Part shown: positions 22,558 through 29,990 of the stretch, in pieces
How positions within the stretch are numbered: position 1 is the stretch's first letter
Layout: every line of letters begins with the position of its first letter
NCBI GenBank assembly: GCA_026461395.1
Contig: JAPJNA010000004.1
Coordinates: 1 to 34,039 of the forward strand
DNA length: 34,039 nucleotides
Reading direction: 5' to 3'
Source of the DNA: Chthoniobacterales bacterium
GTDB lineage: Bacteria > Verrucomicrobiota > Verrucomicrobiia > Chthoniobacterales > UBA6821
Notes under the pieces: model-generated
The model's input: only the letters and a program-made list of their open reading frames with translations
Databases searched by the model: none
What the model was told of the DNA's origin: nothing
Made by a program: the position numbers and the translations under genes

Positions 22558-23655
22558 ATGACTGACACCGAGGCCGCGATCATCCTGAATATGCTTCCCC
22601 AGGTGGGGCCCGTCCGGGTACGGCGGCTGACTGACCGATTCGGTTCCCTCTCTGCGATCCTAGGAGCCACAGGTTCGGAATTGCGCGGTGTAGAAGGGAT
22701 AGGGCCTGAAGTTTCCTCCGTCATCAACTCCTGGCAAGAACACGCCAATCTGGATGCCGAGCTTGCTTTGGTTCAGAAGGCAGGAGCCCGCGTCCTTACT
22801 CAAGCCGACTCCGAGTATCCCGAACTCCTCAAGGAGATCCATGATCCCCCAATCGTCCTCTACATTCTTGGCAAGCTGGAGGAACGCGACCAGCGGAATG
22901 GCATTGGCATCGTAGGCACGCGGAAGGCAAGCCACTACGCCTTGGAGTCGGCCAAGAAGCTCGGCTACCAGTTGGCCTACTCCGGACTGACAGTCTACAG
23001 CGGTCTGGCACGCGGCATTGATACGGCGGCCCATCAGGCAGCGCTAGCTGCTAATGGCCGCACGGTTGCGGTTCTGGGCAGCGGCCTCTCCCATATCTAT
23101 CCTGAGGAGAATATTGCCTTAGTTGAAAAGATCATTGAGAACCACGGGGCTGTGATCAGTGAGTTTTCCATGGGGGTCACCCCGACCAAGCAGACCTTTC
23201 CCAAGCGGAACCGGATCATCAGCGGCTGCTCCTTCGGCCTGCTGGTTGTGGAGGCCGGACAGAACAGCGGCGCTCTGATCAGTGCGCGGGAGGCCGGGGA
23301 TCAAGGCCGTTCACTCTATGCCGTTCCCGGTCGGATCGATCATCCGGGCACCCTCGGCTCGAACCGTCTGATCCAGCAGGGGGCCAAGCTCGTGATCGAT
23401 GCCGCTGATATTCTAGCAGATCTCCCCATGATCTTTGCGGTACCGCCGGAGCTCTCCCGCAGCCGTCCAAAGTTGGAACTGACCGGCGAGGAGCTCCTTG
23501 TTTACGAGGCGATCGGAGAGGATCCGACTCCCGTGGACACGATCATTACGAAATCCGGTTTGCCACCAGCGACGGTCTCTTCTAGGTTGCTCGCCCTTGA
23601 GCTAGGACGCCATGTCCGGGCCCAACCGGGCAACCGCTTCATCAAACTGATCTGA
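22558..23655 (+). CDS. dprA: DNA-processing protein DprA
   Basis: DprA binds incoming single-stranded DNA during natural transformation and loads RecA. The 365-residue protein has an N-terminal helix-hairpin-helix-like region (LPQVGPVRVRRLTDRFGS). A Rossmann domain follows, with GIVGTRKAS, SGLARGIDTAAHQAAL, LGSGLSHIYP, FPKRNRIISG and SGALISAREAGDQGR. A C-terminal winged-helix-like segment has LTGEELLVYEAIGEDP. Length and motifs are complete. topB follows on the same strand; a dprA-topoisomerase pairing is common in bacteria. Confidence 0.95.
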   Translation: MTDTEAAIILNMLPQVGPVRVRRLTDRFGSLSAILGATGSELRGVEGIGPEVSSVINSWQEHANLDAELALVQKAGARVLTQADSEYPELLKEIHDPPIVLYILGKLEERDQRNGIGIVGTRKASHYALESAKKLGYQLAYSGLTVYSGLARGIDTAAHQAALAANGRTVAVLGSGLSHIYPEENIALVEKIIENHGAVISEFSMGVTPTKQTFPKRNRIISGCSFGLLVVEAGQNSGALISAREAGDQGRSLYAVPGRIDHPGTLGSNRLIQQGAKLVIDAADILADLPMIFAVPPELSRSRPKLELTGEELLVYEAIGEDPTPVDTIITKSGLPPATVSSRLLALELGRHVRAQPGNRFIKLI

Positions 23656-23694
23656 TTTTTCATAAGTTTTCCCATTAATCCTTTCCGCCTTCAG

Positions 23695-23715
23695 TTTTTC
23701 GCTTTTCACTTTTCC
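23695..23715 (+). repeat. 7-bp degenerate array upstream of topB
   Basis: Units TTTTTCG (23695-23701), CTTTTCA (23702-23708) and CTTTTCC (23709-23715) run to 4 bp before the topB ATG at 23720. Further degenerate pyrimidine-rich units lie upstream to about 23665. Confidence 0.65.
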
Positions 23716-23719
23716 CTCC

Positions 23720-26395
23720 ATGTCCAAAACCCTAGTCATTGCCGAGAAGCCCAGTGTCGCCGCCGATCTGGCGAGAGCTCTGGGAGGGAAGGCGGCCAAA
23801 GCCGAGTTCTTCGAGGTGGACGACTACATCATCACCTCGGCGGTCGGTCATCTAGTTGAGCTCTGCCTTCCGAACAAAATGACAGGCGGCAAAGGCCTCT
23901 CCTGGAAACTGGAGTCCCTACCTATCATTCCCGAGGAGTTTGAGCTGCAACCCATTGCGCGCTCCGCGGATCGCCTGGCCGTGGTCAAGCGACTGCTCAA
24001 GAAGCCCGAGGTCACCTCGGTCATCAATGCCTGCGACGCCGGCCGCGAGGGAGAGCTCATCTTCCATAACATCATTCAGCTGACCGGCTGCAAGAAGCCG
24101 GTGAAGCGCCTCTGGCTCCAGTCGATGACCAAGGAAGCGATCAAGGAGGGCTTTGCTCATCTGCGCGCCGATGCCGAGATGCAGCCGCTGGCAGCCGCAG
24201 CCGTCTGCCGCTCCGAGAGCGATTGGCTTGTCGGGATCAACAGTACCCGCGCACTCACCGCCGTGAACTCCGGCCAGGGTGGCTTCCAGCTTACGCCCGT
24301 AGGACGCGTCCAGACCCCGACACTCGCGATCCTAGTCGAGCGTGAGGAGAAGATCCGCGCCTTCGTGCCGAAGACTTACTTTGAGGTCCACGGAGTCTTT
24401 TCCGTGGCTGCCGGAAACTATCCCGGCCGTTGGTTCGACGAAAGTTTCAAGAAGTCCGAAGGAGAAGCCGACTCCGCGGATAAGAAGGCTGAGCGCCTTT
24501 GGGATCACGCCGCCGCCGAGGCGATCCGCACCAAGTGCGAAGGCAAACCATGCGTCATCGAAGAGACCAAGAAATCAACCAGCCAAGCCTCACCTCTCCT
24601 CTACGATCTGACCACCCTCCAGCGCGAGGCCAACGGCCGCTTTGGCTTCAGCGCCAAGCGCACCCTCCAGCTGGCCCAGCGCCTCTATGAGCATCACAAG
24701 GTGCTCACTTATCCCCGAACCGACTCCCGCTATCTCCCCGAGGATAGCATGCCTGCAGTAAAAGCAGCCTTCAAGTCGTTCGAGGACAATGAGCTGCGCA
24801 AGCACGCCGAGCATGCCTTGACCCAGAACTGGGTCATCAAGACCGGCAAGGTCTTCAATAATGCGAAGGTCTCCGACCACCATGCCATCATCCCGACCGG
24901 CGCCTCCATCGCCGGCCTCGACGAGGTCGAGGCCAAGCTTTTCCAGATGGTTGCTCAGCGCTTTGTAGCGGTCTTCTATCCTCCCGCCCGATTTGATGTC
25001 ACCACCCGAATCACCCGTGTTGAGGAAGAGCCCTTCAAGAGCGAGGGGAAAGTTCTCACAGATCCGGGATGGCAGGCTGTCTATGGCAAGCATGCGGTCG
25101 CCGAGGGCGAGGAAGATGCGAAGACTTTAGTTCCGGTTGCTGGTTCCGAAGGAGCATCTGGTGCGCTCGAGCCCGCCCTTACTGACTCCGTTCAAGTGCA
25201 TGAGACGCAGACGCGTCCCCCGGCCCGCTACAATGAAGCGACCCTGCTCAGCGCCATGGAAGGCGCGGGTAAGCTGGTCGAGGATGAGGAGCTGCGCGAG
25301 GCCATGAGCCTGCGCGGCCTTGGCACTCCGGCCACGCGCGCCGCAATTATCGAGGGACTCCTGGGCGACGGCTATGTCCTGCGCGAGGGACGCGACCTCA
25401 CCGCCACCAGCAAGGGCATGGCTCTGGTCAACCTGCTCAAGCACATGGGCGTGGCTGTCCTGACTTCGCCGGAGCTGACGGGCGATTGGGAGCACAAGCT
25501 CAAGCAAATGGAGGCCGGAGAGTTCCAGCGCCCCGAGTTCATGGAGGAGATCCGCGTCTTCACCCGCGACATCATTACGAAGGCCCAGGGCTTCACCGAC
25601 GATGCCGAGGGGGCTTTCCCCGACCTGGAAGTCGTTTGCCCAAAATGCGGCAAGGGCCCCTTCAAGGAGAACGTCCGCCAGTTCAAATGCCGAAACTGTG
25701 ACCTGAGCCTCTGGAAGTCTCTGGCTGGACGCCCGCTGGAGCGCCCCGAGATCACCGAGCTTCTCACGAAAAAAACCGTCGGCCCGCTTGATGGCTTCCG
25801 CAGCCGCTTCGGAAAACCTTTCTCCGCAGAACTGGAGTTTGATCCGGAGTTCAAGCTCAAGTTCGTTTTTGGTGAACGCGAGGGAGATCCCGCTGCTGAG
25901 GCGGCCATCCGCAATTCCGAGGCCATAGCACCCTGCCCTGTCTGCAAAAAAGGTACTATCCGCGAAGGCGTTACCAGCTACGTATGCGACCAGTCGATCG
26001 GCGCGGAGAAGTCCTGCGAGTTCCGCACCGGCAAGACCATCCTCCAACGCTCCATCCCGAGAGAGGAAATCGTCAAGCTAGCCGAGACCGGCAGAACGAA
26101 CCTCATCGCTGGATTCGTCTCCAAGAAAGGGCGCAAGTTCGCCGCCTACCTCAAACTGGATGGAAAAAAGGTCAGCTTTGAGTTTGAGCCGAGGGAACCA
26201 AAGGCTCCTAAAGCCGGGGGAGCCGAAGGGGAAGGATCAACCGTAAAGCGCGGTCGCTTCGGCAAACCACTCAAGCCCAACCTCACGACTGACGCCGTGG
26301 CTGAGTCCGTGGAGAAGAAGGCGAAGAAGGCAGCTAAGCCCAAGAAAGCTCCCGCTAAGAAAAAGGTGCCTGGGAAAAAGTTGGCTGCTGAGTAA
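23720..26395 (+). CDS. topB: Type IA DNA topoisomerase (topoisomerase III-like)
   Basis: The enzyme cuts and reseals one DNA strand to relax or decatenate DNA. The N-terminal TOPRIM domain has VIAEKPSVAADLARAL and ACDAGREGE with Asp106 and Glu110. The active-site Tyr331 lies in LTYPRTDSRYLP, and VGRVQTPTLAILVEREE near residue 195 is conserved. The C-terminal third has two Cys-rich zinc-ribbon modules (CPKCGKGPF with CRNCD, and CPVCKKG with paired Cys later) and a lysine/alanine-rich tail. At 891 residues it is longer than the E. coli enzyme because of these modules. The present stop (TAA 26393-26395) may be secondary; see the downstream remnant. Confidence 0.9.
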   Translation: MSKTLVIAEKPSVAADLARALGGKAAKAEFFEVDDYIITSAVGHLVELCLPNKMTGGKGLSWKLESLPIIPEEFELQPIARSADRLAVVKRLLKKPEVTSVINACDAGREGELIFHNIIQLTGCKKPVKRLWLQSMTKEAIKEGFAHLRADAEMQPLAAAAVCRSESDWLVGINSTRALTAVNSGQGGFQLTPVGRVQTPTLAILVEREEKIRAFVPKTYFEVHGVFSVAAGNYPGRWFDESFKKSEGEADSADKKAERLWDHAAAEAIRTKCEGKPCVIEETKKSTSQASPLLYDLTTLQREANGRFGFSAKRTLQLAQRLYEHHKVLTYPRTDSRYLPEDSMPAVKAAFKSFEDNELRKHAEHALTQNWVIKTGKVFNNAKVSDHHAIIPTGASIAGLDEVEAKLFQMVAQRFVAVFYPPARFDVTTRITRVEEEPFKSEGKVLTDPGWQAVYGKHAVAEGEEDAKTLVPVAGSEGASGALEPALTDSVQVHETQTRPPARYNEATLLSAMEGAGKLVEDEELREAMSLRGLGTPATRAAIIEGLLGDGYVLREGRDLTATSKGMALVNLLKHMGVAVLTSPELTGDWEHKLKQMEAGEFQRPEFMEEIRVFTRDIITKAQGFTDDAEGAFPDLEVVCPKCGKGPFKENVRQFKCRNCDLSLWKSLAGRPLERPEITELLTKKTVGPLDGFRSRFGKPFSAELEFDPEFKLKFVFGEREGDPAAEAAIRNSEAIAPCPVCKKGTIREGVTSYVCDQSIGAEKSCEFRTGKTILQRSIPREEIVKLAETGRTNLIAGFVSKKGRKFAAYLKLDGKKVSFEFEPREPKAPKAGGAEGEGSTVKRGRFGKPLKPNLTTDAVAESVEKKAKKAAKPKKAPAKKKVPGKKLAAE

Positions 26396-26557
26396 ATCTG
26401 GAGAGTTGGAAGGCAGCTTTGCTTGCCTCGCTGAAGCGATGTCATTCGAGCCGAAGGGAGAGAAGTCCGAGTGCCAGCAAGCACGAGGATGCCTGATCCG
26501 GGAGGATCGGCAGACAAAAAGGCGCCGGCTAAAAAATCGGCTAAAGCTGCGGTCTAA
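26396..26557 (+). pseudogene. In-frame remnant of the topB lysine-rich 3' tail behind an inserted segment
   Basis: After the topB stop, the same reading frame continues. A second stop (TGA 26432-26434) interrupts an unfamiliar stretch, then 26513-26557 encodes DKKAPAKKSAKAAV followed by TAA. That peptide closely resembles the present TopB end (KKAPAKKKVPGKKLAAE), so it looks like the earlier C-terminus. The segment of roughly 110 bp between them (26400-26512) has internal short inverted repeats (for example GATCC and GGATC around 26495-26510) and may be an inserted repetitive element. A tail duplication with a new stop is the alternative. Confidence 0.55.
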
Positions 26558-26691
26558 ATTTTCTTTGAGGCGCATCCACACCCTCCGCCGCACCCCGGTT
26601 TCTTGCGAACCCTGAACCAGCGGGTGACAAAAAATGCCACGGCGGCGACGACCAAGCCAAGGGCGATACCTGTTTGGAGTTCCGGCGTCAT
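26554..26691 (-). CDS. FeoB-associated Cys-rich membrane protein (45 residues)
   Basis: From the ATG at 26691 the short protein reads MTPELQTGIALGLVVAAVAF, giving one transmembrane helix. A basic segment (TRWFRVRKKPG) and a Cys/Gly cluster CGGGCGC near the C-terminus follow. This matches the small FeoB-associated Cys-rich proteins encoded downstream of feoB in many bacteria; a link to ferrous iron transport is inferred from position. Its start lies 75 bp past the feoB stop on the same strand. Its stop overlaps the presumed original topB stop by 2 bp. Confidence 0.85.
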   Translation of the reverse strand: MTPELQTGIALGLVVAAVAFFVTRWFRVRKKPGCGGGCGCASKKI

Positions 26692-26725
26692 AGGTTCACT
26701 ATATCACAAATAGCTTCTCGTTCCG

Positions 26726-26745
26726 TTCCTGAGTTACTGAGTTCC
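26726..26745 (+). repeat. 8-bp tandem repeat copy between the Cys-rich gene and feoAB
   Basis: The 20-bp sequence at 26726-26745 differs by one base (A for C at its 11th position) from 18311-18330. Both consist of repeated TGAGTTCC-like units. The two loci are unrelated by gene content, so this is a dispersed intergenic repeat. Confidence 0.75.
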
Positions 26746-26765
26746 AAATTAATTCTGCTTTCCCT

Positions 26766-29243
26766 CTAGTTAAAGCCCATCAAGCGGCCGCCTTGATAGA
26801 CTAGGAAAGAAAGCGCATAGGCTGTGCCGGTCATGTAGCAGAACTGAAAGAGGGGCCAACTGAAGCTGTTCGTCTCGCGGCGCACAACCGCCAGCGTGCT
26901 GACACACTGCATTGAGAGAACGAAGAAAACAAGAATCGAAAGACATGTAAGGGGCGTGAATGTAGGCGTTCCATCGGGGCGTTTCTCCTCTCGGAGGGTT
27001 TCTACCAGAGTGCCATTCTGCTCATCTTCCCCCCCCTCGACGTTATAGACGATCGACATGGTGCCAACGAACACCTCGCGGGCGGCCTGTGCGGCGACGA
27101 GTCCGATGCCGATCTTCCAATCCATACCGAGTGGTGCAATCGCAGGCTCGAGTGCATGGCCGATCCAGCCGGCATAACTGTGTTGGAGTTGCTCTGTCTT
27201 CGTTGGCTCTGGCATTCCCACTGGTGAATTCATCTTTGGGAAAGAAGCAAGGAACCACAGGATGATCGCTATACCCAGAATGACTGTTCCGGCCCGTTTC
27301 AGGAAGAGGCCGGCACGCTGCACCATCTGCGCTACAATCTGCCGGAGAGAGGGCAGCCGATAAGGTGGAAGCTCCATCAAGAAGATTGGTGTTTCGCCAC
27401 GCAGGATAGTCTTCTTGAAGAGCCACGCAAAGAAGAGTGCCGCCGTGGTGCCGAGCAGGTAGAGACCCATCATGATGGCTCCCTTGAGCCAGACGGTCTC
27501 CGATGGAAGCAGGGCCGCGATCATCAAGGCGTAGACGGGGAGACGGGCTGAACAGCTCATGAGCGGAGCCACCAGAATGGTGACAAGGCGGTCCTTTGGA
27601 TTCTCGATCGTTCGCGCGGACATGATCCCCGGAATTGCACACGCGTAGGAGCTTAGAAGGGGAATGAAAGATTTTCCGTGGAGGCCGACCTTGCTCATCA
27701 CGCGGTCCATGAGGAATGCAGCCCGCGCCATGTACCCTGTGTCTTCAAGAAGGCCAATAAAGAAAAATAAAATCAGGATCTGCGGCAGGAAGACCACCAC
27801 GCCGCCGACTCCCGCAATGACTCCATCGGTGAGGAGATCGCGCAGGTCCCCGGGGGGCATGGCCCCCTGCACGGCGCCCGAGAGCATTCCGAATCCAGTC
27901 TCGATCCAATCCATCGGATAGGAGGCGATGGTAAAAATGGAGACGAACATCAGCACCATCATCCCGAAGAAGATGAGCCACCCCCATGCCTTGTGCGTTA
28001 GAAGGTCATCCAGCCGTTGGGTGAGCTTGTCGCTCATGGCGGTCATTCCTCCTTGGGCGGCATGGCAGAGCTTGCCAATCTGGTCATAGCGCTGGGCCAC
28101 AATGGCCTCACGCCACTCTGGCAGCTCCCGATCGAGAGCAGCGCGCTGGCCGATGGCAGCGCTCAATGCGGAACCAGCTCCCAGTTCTACTGCCACGGAA
28201 GCGGCATCCGAATCCGTGGCTGCAAGTAAGATCGCCGCCTTCATCCGAGCCTGTGCTTCAGCTGGCGCCCTGACATTATCTTGCACCTGACTGGGCCAAC
28301 ATGCAGTAACCTTATCTGCTGCCCGAGTCCAGGCCGAAGGGAAATCAGGCTTCCAGGCGCTCCGTGGAATGTCAGCGCGACTCAAGGCTAACCTCAGCGG
28401 GAGAAGTGTCTCCCGGCGCGTGGCCTGCACGGGAACAACTGGAACGCCGAGTTCCTCAGCGAGACGCTCCGCATTCACCGGCGTTCCTTGTGCCTGCGCG
28501 ACATCAATCATGTTCAGCGCAATGATGGTTGGCAGTCCCAGTTCCAAGACTTGGGTGATGAAGTAGAGGTTACGCTCGAGGTGCGAGGCATCCACAACGC
28601 ATAGGATGCGCTTGGGGCGTGGCGTGTCCTGCCGGAGATCCAGAAGCACGTCCCGTGTGATCCTTTCGTCGGGAGCATGGGCACCGAGGCTGTAGCTTCC
28701 GGGCAGATCGAGTAGCTCGACCTTCTCTCCGTGTTGCCCGATGAACTGCCCAGACTTCTTCTCGACCGTGACGCCCGGATAGTTGGCCACCTTCTGGCGA
28801 AGTCCCGTCATGGCATTGAAGAGTGTGGTCTTTCCACAATTCGGGTTGCCAACGACTGCGTAGGATTTGGGATGCACTTCCGTCCTCAATCCACTGGCTG
28901 GCTCCGAAGTCTGAACATGTGAAATCGAGAAAACGGTCTTTGTCGGAGCCGGCGATACGACATGCGCAGGAGGAATCGGCTGTACGGGGCGCCGGGGCGC
29001 TTCACCGCTCGACACGGGGTCGAGCTTCATCATCACCTGCGCTGCATCAGCGCGTCGGATACTCAGGTCGAAACCCCGAAGACGGAACTCCATGGGGTCG
29101 CCTAGCGGGGCGCACCGAACTAAGGTGATCGCCGTACCGCGCAGCACACCCATCTCGCGAAGACGCGTCGCCAACTGCTCATCGGCAGGTAACTTCATAA
29201 TGACGGCGCTCTGGCCAGGCTTGAGTGTGGAAAGTGATGACAT
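26766..29243 (-). CDS. feoB: FeoA-FeoB fusion, ferrous iron transporter
   Basis: The 825-residue protein starts with a FeoA SH3-like domain, residues about 1-76 (LREMGVLRGTAITLVRCAPLGDP). A linker follows to about residue 125, then a G-protein domain with G1 GNPNCGKTT (132-140), G3 DLPG (179-182) and G4 NMID (244-247). The C-terminal membrane part has Gate-type motifs (GKSFIPLLSSYACAIPGIMSART) and about eight or more helices. It imports Fe2+ across the inner membrane, with the G domain as regulator. Separate feoA and feoB genes are more usual. A Fur-box-like site lies about 41-59 bp upstream. Confidence 0.96.
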   Translation of the reverse strand: MSSLSTLKPGQSAVIMKLPADEQLATRLREMGVLRGTAITLVRCAPLGDPMEFRLRGFDLSIRRADAAQVMMKLDPVSSGEAPRRPVQPIPPAHVVSPAPTKTVFSISHVQTSEPASGLRTEVHPKSYAVVGNPNCGKTTLFNAMTGLRQKVANYPGVTVEKKSGQFIGQHGEKVELLDLPGSYSLGAHAPDERITRDVLLDLRQDTPRPKRILCVVDASHLERNLYFITQVLELGLPTIIALNMIDVAQAQGTPVNAERLAEELGVPVVPVQATRRETLLPLRLALSRADIPRSAWKPDFPSAWTRAADKVTACWPSQVQDNVRAPAEAQARMKAAILLAATDSDAASVAVELGAGSALSAAIGQRAALDRELPEWREAIVAQRYDQIGKLCHAAQGGMTAMSDKLTQRLDDLLTHKAWGWLIFFGMMVLMFVSIFTIASYPMDWIETGFGMLSGAVQGAMPPGDLRDLLTDGVIAGVGGVVVFLPQILILFFFIGLLEDTGYMARAAFLMDRVMSKVGLHGKSFIPLLSSYACAIPGIMSARTIENPKDRLVTILVAPLMSCSARLPVYALMIAALLPSETVWLKGAIMMGLYLLGTTAALFFAWLFKKTILRGETPIFLMELPPYRLPSLRQIVAQMVQRAGLFLKRAGTVILGIAIILWFLASFPKMNSPVGMPEPTKTEQLQHSYAGWIGHALEPAIAPLGMDWKIGIGLVAAQAAREVFVGTMSIVYNVEGGEDEQNGTLVETLREEKRPDGTPTFTPLTCLSILVFFVLSMQCVSTLAVVRRETNSFSWPLFQFCYMTGTAYALSFLVYQGGRLMGFN

Positions 29244-29283
29244 GGAGACGGCCGTGCCCTTCGCTTCAGAGCAAAGCGGCGGC

Positions 29284-29302
29284 GAGATTGAGACGCAGTA
29301 TC
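29284..29302 (-). promoter_or_regulatory. Candidate Fur box upstream of feoAB
   Basis: GAGATTGAGACGCAGTATC (29284-29302) is an imperfect 7-5-7 inverted repeat. It shares the core TGAGACGCA with the opposite strand of the near-perfect palindrome in front of the FecA-like gene and roughly fits the general Fur consensus layout. It lies 41 bp before the feoAB ATG, and a fur gene is next door. Confidence 0.5.
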
Positions 29303-29335
29303 AATTTCATCCTGACTGAAGGCCAGCAGTATTTC

Positions 29336-29352
29336 TTGAGTACCTGATTACC
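29336..29352 (+). repeat. Degenerate 8-bp repeat copy between fur and feoAB
   Basis: TTGAGTACCTGATTACC (29336-29352) is two degenerate units related to the TGAGTTCC-type repeats at 18311-18330 and 26726-26745. It is shorter and less certain than those. Confidence 0.45.
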
Positions 29353-29361
29353 TTTTTATTT

Positions 29362-29889
29362 TCAGAGGGGGCGTCGCGCTTTTGGTAGCCGTTTCCGTAC
29401 ACCCTTGTCTACCTTGCCAGCCTTGAAGTTCTTACAGGATCCCAACAATCGCAATCGGTCGCAGCTAGCTTCGATACGAAGCGCCTTTTGTGTCGGGGAG
29501 AAGCCGAGTCGCCGGGTGATACAGTTCTGCATGACATCGATATTAGGATCCTCGAACTCGATGATCTCCCGGCAATCCACGCAAATAAGGTGATTGTGAT
29601 GCGGACTCTTCAAGAAGTTGGGATCGTAGAGACGCTCTCCTCCCCCAAGAGATATCTCCCGCAGCATGCCGCTCTCTACCAGCAGGAGGATCGTGCGGTA
29701 GATGGTCGCGCGTGAGACGGCTCCATCGCTCTTACGAAGCTTAGGGATCAGATCTTCCGGACGGAAGTGCTCGTGGTTGCGAAAGATGAGCGTAACGAGC
29801 GCTTCGCGTTGCTTCGTGAAGCGGAGGCCCTTGGAGGCAAAGAAGGCCTGCGCTTGGCCAAGTATGGCTTTGAGGGATTGCTGGTCCAT
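29362..29889 (-). CDS. fur: Fur-family transcriptional regulator
   Basis: The 175-residue protein has an N-terminal winged helix (LRFTKQREALVTLIF, then SRATIYRTILLLVESGML), with the recognition helix around residues 59-70. The metal-sensing and dimerisation domain has the His cluster HHNH at 97-100 and CVDC at 103-106. It is longer than typical Fur (about 140-150 residues) because of a basic tail (KNFKAGKVDKGVRKRLPKAR). With ferrous iron bound it should repress the surrounding feo, receptor and TonB genes. Zur or PerR are the alternatives, but the context favours iron. Confidence 0.9.
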   Translation of the reverse strand: MDQQSLKAILGQAQAFFASKGLRFTKQREALVTLIFRNHEHFRPEDLIPKLRKSDGAVSRATIYRTILLLVESGMLREISLGGGERLYDPNFLKSPHHNHLICVDCREIIEFEDPNIDVMQNCITRRLGFSPTQKALRIEASCDRLRLLGSCKNFKAGKVDKGVRKRLPKARRPL

Positions 29890-29905
29890 GAGTCATCACT
29901 TTGCT

Positions 29906-29919
29906 CCGCTTCGAAGCGG
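29906..29919 (-). promoter_or_regulatory. 14-bp perfect palindrome upstream of fur
   Basis: CCGCTTCGAAGCGG (29906-29919) equals its own reverse complement and lies 17 bp before the fur ATG. It could be an operator, or a hairpin ending readthrough from the receptor gene. It is not a Fur-box-like sequence. Confidence 0.35.
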
Positions 29920-29990
29920 CGGGAAAGCTAGAATTCCATTGGAGCGGCCGGATTTTCTTGTCCGTATTTCGGGGTAGGCAAGTACGGAGT

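Noticed and set aside
29958-29990. Pseudoknot or terminator after the receptor gene (CTTG/CAAG and CCGTA/TACGG)
   Set aside because: The stems are only 4-5 bp and interleaved; pairing of this size occurs readily by chance and no U-tract follows.
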